Source: CBDBDZ01 sp965204215
Lineage (GTDB): Bacteria; Pseudomonadota; Gammaproteobacteria; Pseudomonadales; GM7GCV1
Length of the DNA stretch: 64,000 nucleotides
Direction: 5' to 3'
NCBI GenBank assembly: GCA_965204215.1
Contig: CBDBDZ010000013.1
Location: 62,001 to 126,000, forward strand
The notes under the pieces were generated by a model, which was given only the letters and a program-made list of their open reading frames with translations, had not been told where the DNA came from and made no database searches. The translations under genes were made by a program, and so were the position numbers. Of this stretch, positions 16,937 to 26,258 are shown piece by piece; position 1 is the first letter of the stretch; each line of letters opens with the position of its first letter.

Positions 16937-19900
16937 ATGATTAATATAGATTTTACTCAAGATAGCAACATAGCACTTTTCCCTTCGGCTAACGAAATTA
17001 TCAAGTTGCCTGCGGATGTAGATCTGATTGGTTCTACAACCATTCGTATTTCGGGGTCAGACTTTATTATGGAATTTCCTAATGGGAAGTCCATAACTTT
17101 GTTATTTGGTGGTATTTTTACATCAATAGGTAATACATTAACGATACAAGATAACAGAGGAACAAGTCTGGATTTAAACGAATTAATAAGCTCTTATGAA
17201 GTTCTGGTTTCCAATAATGTGTTACTGCAACCGATTGATGCCATAGCATTGAATCAGCTATTAGAAAAAATACCGGAAAGCGAAGGGCAAGAAATTGCTA
17301 GTGGCGCGGCTGAATTTGGTGAAGGCGGTGTTGCTCAGGGTAGTGCTGATGAAGGGGTCGACGGGAAACAGCAAGGCAGAGAGGGTTCAACGGAGACAGA
17401 GCAAGAGACTGAATTTGATTTTAAATTGACATCAGACAGGGAAACTGACGAAGATGTTGAAAAAGTAACAGGTAGTGGCGCCACAGAAGCAGGTGGTGAA
17501 GATGACCTTGCCGAAGAAAGTGATGTCAATCAATTTGATAGCCGAGAAGAAAAAACGAAAGACTTTCAGGAAACCATTCAGCAACTGTCAGCAGTAGCAG
17601 AATTCGATACCCCAGATGAAGCTCAGGCAGCAGGTGCTTCTCAAGCGCGCGCAAGAAACGAAGGTAGTGTTGCAGATTCTGATGCTCCGGTACAAACGAC
17701 ATTGGAGTTACAAGGGAACAGTGATTCAGGCAGTTCTAACACAGATAGAATCACTAATTTATCCAGTTTGGTTTTGAGTGGCACATCTGTCAACGAAGCC
17801 AGTATCAATATTTTTATTGCCAGTGAATTTGCAAATAACATTGATGAAACAACGGGTCTTACCACAGCAACTCCTTTAAATGGGACAACCTCAATATTGG
17901 TTCCAACGGATCCACTGAATCCGGATGTATGGACTTTTACTCTGGATTTGTCGATATTATCGCCTGCTCAATTAGCAGCGGCGGGTTTAACGATTAATGC
18001 CGATGATCAAATTAATGGTGATTTAAGCCTGATTGCGCAGCCAATAGCAGCTAATGGAACTATAGGGGTTGCATCGTCAGCAATCCTGATTAGTGTTGAC
18101 CAAAGCATAGAAATACCAACGGTTGAATTAAGCAGTAATTTTGTCAGTGCACTGGATCCAACTTTTACCAATGATTCGACGTTTGCAATAAACGGTACCG
18201 CAGAAGCTGGGTCAGTCATCCAAATATTTGTAGACGGTTCCGTAATACCGCTAACGACCACAGAAGAAATTGTCGCTAACGCTAATGGACTATGGAATAT
18301 TAATTTTGAAGAAGGCCAAATTCCACCAGGGGAAAACTCTATTATAGTAAGTTCAACAGACCTTGCAGGAAATGAGGCTGTTTCAGAGCAAATTATTGTC
18401 AATTTAGATACAATTGCCCCGCCAACGCCACAGATTACTACAATTACTACCGATACAGGAATTTTTGGACCAGGGTTTGTGGGTGATAATACTCCAACAG
18501 TAAATGGCTTAAGTGTTGCCAATACTTTTATCGTGGTTAGCATTGATGGTGTGGCTCAAGCTCCGCAATTAACAAATGCCGATGGCTCCTTTGCTATTGA
18601 AACCACATCTATTACCGAAGGGCCACATGAATTTACGGTAATGGCTATAGATAGGGCGGGCAATCAATCAGAGCAAAGTACCCCCCCTGTTTCCATTATT
18701 GTAGCCAACCCTAGCAGCCAATTAACTATAGGGTTAGCAGAGGCTTCAGACAGCGGTATAAGTGGTGATAATATTACCAATGTTAATCAGGATTTGGCAT
18801 TAACCGGAACAGGGGCAGTGGGTGAAATATTACAGCTATCGACAACCACAGCAGATGGTGAAACAGTTCTAGGTACCGTTGAAGTTGATGTAAACAGCAA
18901 TTGGATTTTTACATTATCTGATACCCAAATTGACGGCAGTCAAACTTTTACGGTTAGTCGAACTTCAACTTTGCCAGTAGTCTCGGAAAGTGTCGACATA
19001 TTAATTGATTCAACTATTAATAGTCCTGTTATTGAATTAAATGAGGCCAATTTGGTAGATGGCATTTTTTATCTTAATGTTCCCACAGGTGAAAACCCAA
19101 CAGGGAACCTGGTGGTCAATATCGAAGCAGGTTCAACCATTAATGTAGCATTGGGAGGCGCTGCCGTTGTAGCAACGGCGGTTGCTAATAATAATGGTCA
19201 AGGCACTATTGATATTTCTACCTTGGGGTTGAATACTGTAGGAATATCTGCCAGCAATACCATTTCCGTTGCTATTACTGATGCTGCTGGCAATGAGCTG
19301 ATGATAGATGGCGAGTCCAGTGTCGATACGCAGTTGATTATCAACCCTCCACCAGTCATTACCCCAGACTTGAGTCTATCGGTGGGAGACATGACAGGAG
19401 GCACTCCTAACCCTACCTTTACAAGAAACACAGATGTTACTTTGGTGGGGAACACTACACCTGGGGCTATTGTACAAATTTTTCAGATACAGAGCGGCGA
19501 ATCCATTTTAGTGGCGCAGGTAATAGCTGATGAAACTACGGGCAACTTTAGTTCGCCAGCATCATTAACACCATTGACAGAGGGTTTGCAAACGGTACAA
19601 GCTCAAGCTTTTAATCTGGCTGGTGTTCCAACCACAAGTCAACTGTTTAGTTTTACCGTCGACACTACGCCATCGTCGGCGCCACTAATCAGTTTAGATG
19701 ATAATTCAAACAGCGGTGTCAATGACGACTTAATCACCAATGCACCTACTGTAACCATCAATGGTTCCAGTGTTGATGGCTCAGTGGCACAAGGCGATAC
19801 TATCTCGTTATTTATTAATGGAGCTATTTTTGTGATTGACCCAGCTATTGTTGCTGATAGCAATGGTAACTTTTCTGCCAATATTCCTCTAACAGAAGGT

Positions 19901-22900
19901 TTAAATCAAATTACCGCAATATCGACCGATCAGGCGGGGAATATAAGTACAGTCAGCAGCTCTCTCGACATTACTTTGGACACCAGTCTTAGTACCCCAA
20001 CCATACAAGTTGCAGATACAGACCAGGCAATGGTTACAGGGTTTGATCCTAACCCAGCTTTTACCAATAACCCACAGGTAAGACTTGAAGGGACAGCAGA
20101 CCCTAACAGTAGTATTTCTGTAGAATTGACCCTGGCAAGCCAAACGGTTATTACCTTAACTACGGTTGCAGACGATAATGGCAATTGGTTTGTTGTTCCT
20201 AGTCCAGCGTTGGCACAGGAAGGAACCTATACAGCCACAGCTACTGCCGAAGATATTGCAGCCAATGATGCAACATCGTCGCCAATCACATTTACGCTGG
20301 ATATTACGCCTCCAGCAGCACCAGCTTTGGTAAATATTTCAATTGTGGATGTCATTGATAATACTACAAATGACGTAACGCCTGAATTTAATGTGTCGGG
20401 TCTGGAGCCTGATTACTTTGTTCAATTTGCCAACGCAGCAACCAATCAAACATTTACGCCAATACAGGTCGATGCTTTTGGTAACGCCAGTTTTCAGGTT
20501 CCGATTGTATTGCTTGATGGTCCTAACAGCTTTACAGCAGTACAAATCGACCTTGCTGGAAATGTCTCGCCTTCTACCACTATTACATTTAATATTGATG
20601 CGCCAGATACCAGTGGTGCATTAACGCTAAACATCGATGATGATGATGGTTCGGACACAGGCACCCAAGGCGACAATGTTACATCGGCTTCGACGATCAA
20701 CTTAGAGGGTACAGGTGCGCCAGAAGAAAACTTAAATATTTACGTTGAAAATACGTTTGTAGGGACAGCAACGGTCGACTTCGCGGGTAACTGGGCTTTT
20801 TCGGGTGTTGATCTGACAGAAGGTGTTCAAATTGTTAGTGCAGTTATTGGCAGTGAATTACCTTTTGACTCTGATGGCTCTCGGAACCCTGCTATTACTG
20901 CAGATAATATCGTTTCTGAAAGCATTCGCTTGGATACCGCTGTTACGACACTAAGTATCAACTTCACAGAAGCGAATTTGGGTAGTGATGGGGTGTATAA
21001 TCTCAATAGCCCAGTCAGGGGGGTACTTGAAGTTACAACCGAGGCTTTTTCTCAAGTACAAATTGACTTAGGTGCCGATAGAGTATTGACCACAACCAGT
21101 GATATTAATGGTACTGCCAGTCTATCCTTAACGGATATTATAGATTCGATCAGCAGTACAGCGCCTAATACGTTCCAAATAGATGTGATCGATCCGGCGG
21201 GGAATCAGGAATCGGGTAGTGTCACTTTAAATTTTGATACACAGAACCCCAGTATTTCCTTAGAGCTTGATGTTGCCAATCAAACCTTTTTAACTGCATT
21301 TAACACTATATATGATAACAGCACGAATGATGCCAATGACAATGGGCTAAATGATGCGATAGACGCTATTATAGCTGGCAACAGTGCAACCACACCCACT
21401 AATACCAACGATTCTTCGTTTGTTATTAATGGAACAACGTTTACAGATATAAATAATATAACGCGGGAAACTGAGGTACAGTTAACCATTCTTTTTGAAA
21501 TAGTTAGTATTGTTGATGCCGCAGGTAGCTCTGTCGCTATTCCTGACGATTCTTTTGCAGTAGTGGGCGGGTCAGCAACCAACGTGGGCGCAACCACACC
21601 AACCTTAACTGCCGATGGTTCCCTATTGTCAGATGCCGATGGCAATTTTTCAGCGACAGTGCCTGCGGCATTAATACCCATTGTTTCTGCCGGGCAAGCA
21701 GCAATTGTAAATGTAACAGTTGCAGCGACTGATTTAGCGGGTAACCAAACCACTCAAACAACCAATATTACGGTTGATAGAATTCCTCCAGATCAGCCTA
21801 TTATTGAGTTATTAACGGCAAGTGACACAGGAGCTATTAATACAGACAATATTACCAGCATTAACAACCCTACCCTTTCAGGTAGAGCAGAAGCTGGATC
21901 TGTTGTTACTGTATTAAACAATGGTACGCCTATTGTATTTCCCTCACCAATAGTTGCTGATGTCGATGGCAATTGGACGCAAGTCTTAACACAAGTATTA
22001 CCCGATGGCGATTTTACATTAACGGTGTTAGCTACAGACAGCGCAGGAAACACCAGTGCTGTTTCCGAACCATTAAATATAACCATAGACACACAAATTA
22101 GTGCACCTAGCAATATCGCGTTGGCAGATGCCAACCAGGGGATACTGGTTGATACCAATCCTGACAATAGTCGTATTACCAATGACCAGAACTATCAAAT
22201 AACAGGTAATGGTGAGGTTGGTGCAACCATTACTGCGACGTTTACAGCAGGTGCAATGACCGCTGTGGCTAATGCAACGGTTCTGGAAGATGGCACCTGG
22301 GTGCTTACTGCTCCAACAACTTTGCCAGAAGGCTCTCACTCAATTAATATCAATATTGTGGATGTGGCTGGCAACACGCTACTCCCGGAAAGTCAGGTAT
22401 CATTCAGCGTGACTTTAGATACGACCAGCCCCAGTGCAGCAGACATATTGGAAACTGGCGCCAATGCAGCAGGTTTTATTAGTACTGATGAACCGACAAT
22501 ATCAGTAACAACTGAGCAACAAAATAATTTTGCAATAGTGCTGATTGATCCAAATGAAGCCTTACTATTAAGTTTACAAAATGCTGCGGATTTGCCCACC
22601 ACCACAGAAGAAGAAATTGAAACTCAGAGGCAAGCTTTTAATAATATTTCTGTAGTTGATGCCTCAGACCAAACATTAACAGGAGCTGCTGCACTTATTT
22701 CTCAAGCCGCCAGCGTATTAGACTTAAATGGAGTGAATACGCAAAGCTTTCAAGCGGCATCGTTGGCGGAAGGGCAGCACACCATTGTTACTGTTATTAT
22801 TGACGATGCAGGCAATATAACCTTTACTAACACCTCAGGTGCTGATATTGAAACGATAACGGTTGATACGCAGTCGCCAACCACAACACTGGCGCTAGCA

Positions 22901-25363
22901 GTAGATGCACTCGGAAACGTGATAGACGATGGAGATTTTGATCCAGAAACCAACCCGGCAACGCAGACGATAGGGACTTTTGTATCTGGTGAAAATACTA
23001 TCAGTCTTCAAGGTGTTGCAACAGAGCCTGGTGGCAACTTAGCAGGCTTAACCGTAGACATTCGGGTTGATGGTGTAATGATTGGTTCAACAGCAGTTGA
23101 CTCAATTGATGGCAGCTGGAATTTTGACTTGACAGGTACAGCCATTGCAGCAGCGATACCATCGGCTGCGGGGTTTCCTGATGGCAATTATGTCATTACT
23201 GCCTCTGCAGTTGATGCGGCAGGAAATAGTACAGGTTCTGATGTAGCTCCAGAGTTAACGCTGATTAGAGATCAACAGTTTGATCCTGAAGTGACCATTA
23301 ATCTGCAAACCGGATCCAGTATTCCAGCTGATATTACTTCGGGCAGTATCAATACGCTCATTAATGATTCATTAGCTACTAACACTTCGCAAACAACACC
23401 TACTTTTGGCGGTGCGGCGGAGGGGAGGGGTGCTTTGGATACTGTTACCATTTCGATAACGGACTCAAATGGTGAGCCTGTAACGAACTCAGATGGTGAC
23501 CCTGTATTACCAGTCCAAATCAATTTGATAAATGATAATACCTGGCAATATACGTTACCAAGCGCACTTGTGGATGGTGTTTATGAAGTCAGCGTTACAG
23601 GTGAAGACGCCGCAGAAAATACCGACACAGCAACGCTGACGTTTACCGTAGATACAAGTACAAGTGATTTAACAGGCTCTACACCAGGCTTTGCATTGAC
23701 ATCAACAGCTACCCAATTTGGGGTGGGTAACCCTCCTGAATTTACTGGTACGGCACTGGCCGGAAGCTTTGTTGTTATAAGAGATGCCAGCACAAATGCA
23801 GTTTACGATATTGTTCAGGCAGACAGTAGTGGTGCCTGGAATGCAACACCTATAGGAATACCAGAGGCATTGGGGACTATGCTAACATTCCAAAATCTCG
23901 ATGCCGCTGCAAATTTAAGCCCAGATACTTTGTCTTTAACAATAAGCATAGACAATACTCCAGTACCTGATATTCCACCAGGTACAACAGTAGCGTTAAA
24001 TAACGATACGGGTGAGAGTAGCAGCGATAAGATTACAAGTGAGAACAATAATTTGAGTATTCTGGGGACAATACCAGGAGCGATTCCCAGCGGTGCTGAT
24101 CAGCTATTGGTTTTTATTGATACTGTACTGGTAGCGACTTTATTGCCAGCAAATTTTACGGGTGATAACTTTTCAGTAATTATCCCAAATGGGGATACAG
24201 ATACATTTTTAAATGATCAAACTCACATAGTACAGCTAACCTTTCAGAATGATTTTGGCTCTTCTGGTGCAGGACAAACCTTTACCTATACCATTGATTC
24301 TGTCGCACCCAATGTGCCAACTTTGGCGTTTGAAACAGCCACTACCATGGTTGTCGATAATACGACTAACGATACCATTGTAATACAGGGAACAGCAGGT
24401 CAACCGGGCGAAAATGTTACTGTAGGTATTGAATTTTCGCTTGATGGAGGCACAACTTTTACGGCGTTTCCTGCAACTACAACAACAGATGCCAGTGGCA
24501 ATTATCGTTTGGAATTATTTAATTTGGCGGATGGCGATTACACCTTTAGAACCACAGCAACAGATGCTGCAGGCAATACTAATAACAGTGCGCCTGCCAA
24601 TGATTTGAGTGTAACACTTGATACAGAAATTGTTTTAACCTTTGATAACCCAATAGTTAATACTACAACTCCCATTTTTACTGGTACTACCGATGCGGAG
24701 GCTTTGGTAGATATTGAAATTGGAGGAATAACCAATCAAGTCACGGCAGATGCAGATGGTAACTGGCAATTTAACGTAGGGTCTTCTGGTTTATCTGTTT
24801 CGAATGGCGATACCGTTACTATTAATGCTGATGATGGAGTGAATGATACCGATGGGACGGCTGATGAAATTATTGCGACCATAACTGTTGACGCCAGCCC
24901 TCCTGGAGCGCCAGCTTTGAACACGATTGGATCCACCAACTTTGGAGGAGCCAGTGGCACAACAGGTCAAAGTGCACTTTCGCTTGGTAACAGTACCACA
25001 GTCAATGGCACAGCAGAGGAAAATTCAACTGTTCAAGTGTTTATTGGTACAGATACTACTGGTCAGCCACTGACCACTTTCCAAACGGATGATACAGGAA
25101 ACTGGTCTGGTAACATTAATATTATTACACCCAGTGCCACTATATACAGTTTTGTTGCGGTTGATGCTGCTGGTAATGCGAGTTCATCTACAACGGCTGC
25201 ATTATCAAGTGCGTCAAGCAGGTTTTTACCCTCATCATTATTTGCATCTGACAGTGTGGTAGAAACAGCTTCAAATGACGACGAAAATGTGACAGAAACA
25301 GCGCCGCCAGAAAGTGTGCAACCAGCCCCTGTTGCTGATGAGACAGTAGATGCAGCTATTTAA
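16937..25363 (+). CDS. Giant type I-secreted adhesin with about 20 or more Ig-like repeats (SiiE/BapA-like)
   Basis: The 2808-residue surface protein lacks a Sec signal peptide. Residues 1-112 form a beta-rich prefix (DFIMEFPNGKSITLLFGG) like the prefix domain of BapA-type adhesins. Residues 113-290 are an acidic, Gly/Ser/Glu-rich linker. From about 290 to 2740 there are repeated Ig-like modules of about 90-110 residues, each ending in a D-x-AGN-x-S type motif (at least 17 readable copies) and many with DNVTN-type calcium-like loops. The last 65 residues are Ser/Glu/Pro-rich and end DETVDAAI, a plausible uncleaved type I signal. No RTX nonapeptides are seen. GAGG precedes the ATG. It is the evident cargo of the exporter encoded just upstream. 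The 3' end overlaps prmC by 8 bases, tail to tail. The many antisense frames here are composition artefacts. Confidence 0.9.
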   Translation: MINIDFTQDSNIALFPSANEIIKLPADVDLIGSTTIRISGSDFIMEFPNGKSITLLFGGIFTSIGNTLTIQDNRGTSLDLNELISSYEVLVSNNVLLQPIDAIALNQLLEKIPESEGQEIASGAAEFGEGGVAQGSADEGVDGKQQGREGSTETEQETEFDFKLTSDRETDEDVEKVTGSGATEAGGEDDLAEESDVNQFDSREEKTKDFQETIQQLSAVAEFDTPDEAQAAGASQARARNEGSVADSDAPVQTTLELQGNSDSGSSNTDRITNLSSLVLSGTSVNEASINIFIASEFANNIDETTGLTTATPLNGTTSILVPTDPLNPDVWTFTLDLSILSPAQLAAAGLTINADDQINGDLSLIAQPIAANGTIGVASSAILISVDQSIEIPTVELSSNFVSALDPTFTNDSTFAINGTAEAGSVIQIFVDGSVIPLTTTEEIVANANGLWNINFEEGQIPPGENSIIVSSTDLAGNEAVSEQIIVNLDTIAPPTPQITTITTDTGIFGPGFVGDNTPTVNGLSVANTFIVVSIDGVAQAPQLTNADGSFAIETTSITEGPHEFTVMAIDRAGNQSEQSTPPVSIIVANPSSQLTIGLAEASDSGISGDNITNVNQDLALTGTGAVGEILQLSTTTADGETVLGTVEVDVNSNWIFTLSDTQIDGSQTFTVSRTSTLPVVSESVDILIDSTINSPVIELNEANLVDGIFYLNVPTGENPTGNLVVNIEAGSTINVALGGAAVVATAVANNNGQGTIDISTLGLNTVGISASNTISVAITDAAGNELMIDGESSVDTQLIINPPPVITPDLSLSVGDMTGGTPNPTFTRNTDVTLVGNTTPGAIVQIFQIQSGESILVAQVIADETTGNFSSPASLTPLTEGLQTVQAQAFNLAGVPTTSQLFSFTVDTTPSSAPLISLDDNSNSGVNDDLITNAPTVTINGSSVDGSVAQGDTISLFINGAIFVIDPAIVADSNGNFSANIPLTEGLNQITAISTDQAGNISTVSSSLDITLDTSLSTPTIQVADTDQAMVTGFDPNPAFTNNPQVRLEGTADPNSSISVELTLASQTVITLTTVADDNGNWFVVPSPALAQEGTYTATATAEDIAANDATSSPITFTLDITPPAAPALVNISIVDVIDNTTNDVTPEFNVSGLEPDYFVQFANAATNQTFTPIQVDAFGNASFQVPIVLLDGPNSFTAVQIDLAGNVSPSTTITFNIDAPDTSGALTLNIDDDDGSDTGTQGDNVTSASTINLEGTGAPEENLNIYVENTFVGTATVDFAGNWAFSGVDLTEGVQIVSAVIGSELPFDSDGSRNPAITADNIVSESIRLDTAVTTLSINFTEANLGSDGVYNLNSPVRGVLEVTTEAFSQVQIDLGADRVLTTTSDINGTASLSLTDIIDSISSTAPNTFQIDVIDPAGNQESGSVTLNFDTQNPSISLELDVANQTFLTAFNTIYDNSTNDANDNGLNDAIDAIIAGNSATTPTNTNDSSFVINGTTFTDINNITRETEVQLTILFEIVSIVDAAGSSVAIPDDSFAVVGGSATNVGATTPTLTADGSLLSDADGNFSATVPAALIPIVSAGQAAIVNVTVAATDLAGNQTTQTTNITVDRIPPDQPIIELLTASDTGAINTDNITSINNPTLSGRAEAGSVVTVLNNGTPIVFPSPIVADVDGNWTQVLTQVLPDGDFTLTVLATDSAGNTSAVSEPLNITIDTQISAPSNIALADANQGILVDTNPDNSRITNDQNYQITGNGEVGATITATFTAGAMTAVANATVLEDGTWVLTAPTTLPEGSHSININIVDVAGNTLLPESQVSFSVTLDTTSPSAADILETGANAAGFISTDEPTISVTTEQQNNFAIVLIDPNEALLLSLQNAADLPTTTEEEIETQRQAFNNISVVDASDQTLTGAAALISQAASVLDLNGVNTQSFQAASLAEGQHTIVTVIIDDAGNITFTNTSGADIETITVDTQSPTTTLALAVDALGNVIDDGDFDPETNPATQTIGTFVSGENTISLQGVATEPGGNLAGLTVDIRVDGVMIGSTAVDSIDGSWNFDLTGTAIAAAIPSAAGFPDGNYVITASAVDAAGNSTGSDVAPELTLIRDQQFDPEVTINLQTGSSIPADITSGSINTLINDSLATNTSQTTPTFGGAAEGRGALDTVTISITDSNGEPVTNSDGDPVLPVQINLINDNTWQYTLPSALVDGVYEVSVTGEDAAENTDTATLTFTVDTSTSDLTGSTPGFALTSTATQFGVGNPPEFTGTALAGSFVVIRDASTNAVYDIVQADSSGAWNATPIGIPEALGTMLTFQNLDAAANLSPDTLSLTISIDNTPVPDIPPGTTVALNNDTGESSSDKITSENNNLSILGTIPGAIPSGADQLLVFIDTVLVATLLPANFTGDNFSVIIPNGDTDTFLNDQTHIVQLTFQNDFGSSGAGQTFTYTIDSVAPNVPTLAFETATTMVVDNTTNDTIVIQGTAGQPGENVTVGIEFSLDGGTTFTAFPATTTTDASGNYRLELFNLADGDYTFRTTATDAAGNTNNSAPANDLSVTLDTEIVLTFDNPIVNTTTPIFTGTTDAEALVDIEIGGITNQVTADADGNWQFNVGSSGLSVSNGDTVTINADDGVNDTDGTADEIIATITVDASPPGAPALNTIGSTNFGGASGTTGQSALSLGNSTTVNGTAEENSTVQVFIGTDTTGQPLTTFQTDDTGNWSGNINIITPSATIYSFVAVDAAGNASSSTTAALSSASSRFLPSSLFASDSVVETASNDDENVTETAPPESVQPAPVADETVDAAI

Positions 25364-26219
25364 TCGTTGTCAATTGACCGCCGCATATTCGCGGCTGATG
25401 GTTTAAATCATCGCGCTCAACAATAACCTCAAACTGATTGTCTTGTAGCAATTGACAGATTTGGTCGCGTTGGTTGTAGCCGTGTTCAAATAGCAAAATT
25501 CCATTTTGTTTTAAATAGCGCGAAGCTTGTTGGCAAATAGAAATATAATGCTCTAAGCCTTGTGCCTGAGCTACAAGTGCGTTTTGGGGTTCGTACCTAA
25601 GTGGCAATAAGTGATGATCTTCGGGAGCAATATAGGGAGGGTTACACACGATTGCATCATATTGATTATTGGCAGATAACTGATAAAACCAATCGCTTTG
25701 AATAAATTGAATTTGTTTATCGGTGATGCCATAGCGCTTGGCATTGGCTTTAGCTATTGCTAGTGCATTGCTGCTATTATCGACGGCATTTATAGTCCAT
25801 AAAGGGTTTTCGGTAGAAAGCGCAATGGCAATAGCACCGCTGCCGGTGCCCAAATCCAGTACATGGCTGCGGTTGGGCAAAGGCAACTCTAGCAGGGATT
25901 CAATCAGCAATTCCGTTTCGGGTCTGGGGATTAATACGCTGGGCGAAACGGTTAAATTTAAGGTCCAAAACTCTTGCTTACCAAGAATGTAAGCTACGGG
26001 TTCACCTTCTGCGCGTCTGGAAATGAGTTGATTGTAGCAATCAACTTGAGCTTGAGTTAAAGGGGTTAAAAATCGGGTATGTAAAAAACTTCTTTCGCAT
26101 TGCAGTACTTCAGCCAACAGCAGTTCAGCGTCTAATTGCGGTGTGTCACCGGAAAGTGTCAAAACTTTGGCTGCACGTTCCAGACTAACTTGGATAGTGG
26201 GTTTGCTATTTTGCACCAA
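25356..26219 (-). CDS. prmC: Release factor glutamine methyltransferase
   Basis: The 287-residue SAM-dependent methyltransferase modifies the Gln of the GGQ motif in peptide release factors. It shows the N-terminal helical domain, the SAM motif VLDLGTGSGAIAIAL (near 120) and the hallmark VCNPPYIAPED (near 185). The length matches E. coli PrmC (277). It is not next to prfA here; the adhesin is on one side and infB on the other, 39 bases away on the same strand. Confidence 0.93.
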   Translation of the reverse strand: MVQNSKPTIQVSLERAAKVLTLSGDTPQLDAELLLAEVLQCERSFLHTRFLTPLTQAQVDCYNQLISRRAEGEPVAYILGKQEFWTLNLTVSPSVLIPRPETELLIESLLELPLPNRSHVLDLGTGSGAIAIALSTENPLWTINAVDNSSNALAIAKANAKRYGITDKQIQFIQSDWFYQLSANNQYDAIVCNPPYIAPEDHHLLPLRYEPQNALVAQAQGLEHYISICQQASRYLKQNGILLFEHGYNQRDQICQLLQDNQFEVIVERDDLNHQPRICGGQLTTIK

Positions 26220-26258
26220 TAGTTAGTAAATCGTTACAAAAAGGTGTTAAGTTATCTG

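Noticed and set aside
17620..17645. AAG at adhesin residues 231-233 as a LapG-type cleavage site
   Set aside because: The flanking residues do not match the usual TAAG/PAAG context, and no lapG or lapD gene is in the window.
17335..24960. Many open frames antisense to the adhesin gene
   Set aside because: They follow from the repetitive Thr/Ala/Asp-rich composition, have no start signals and match no family.
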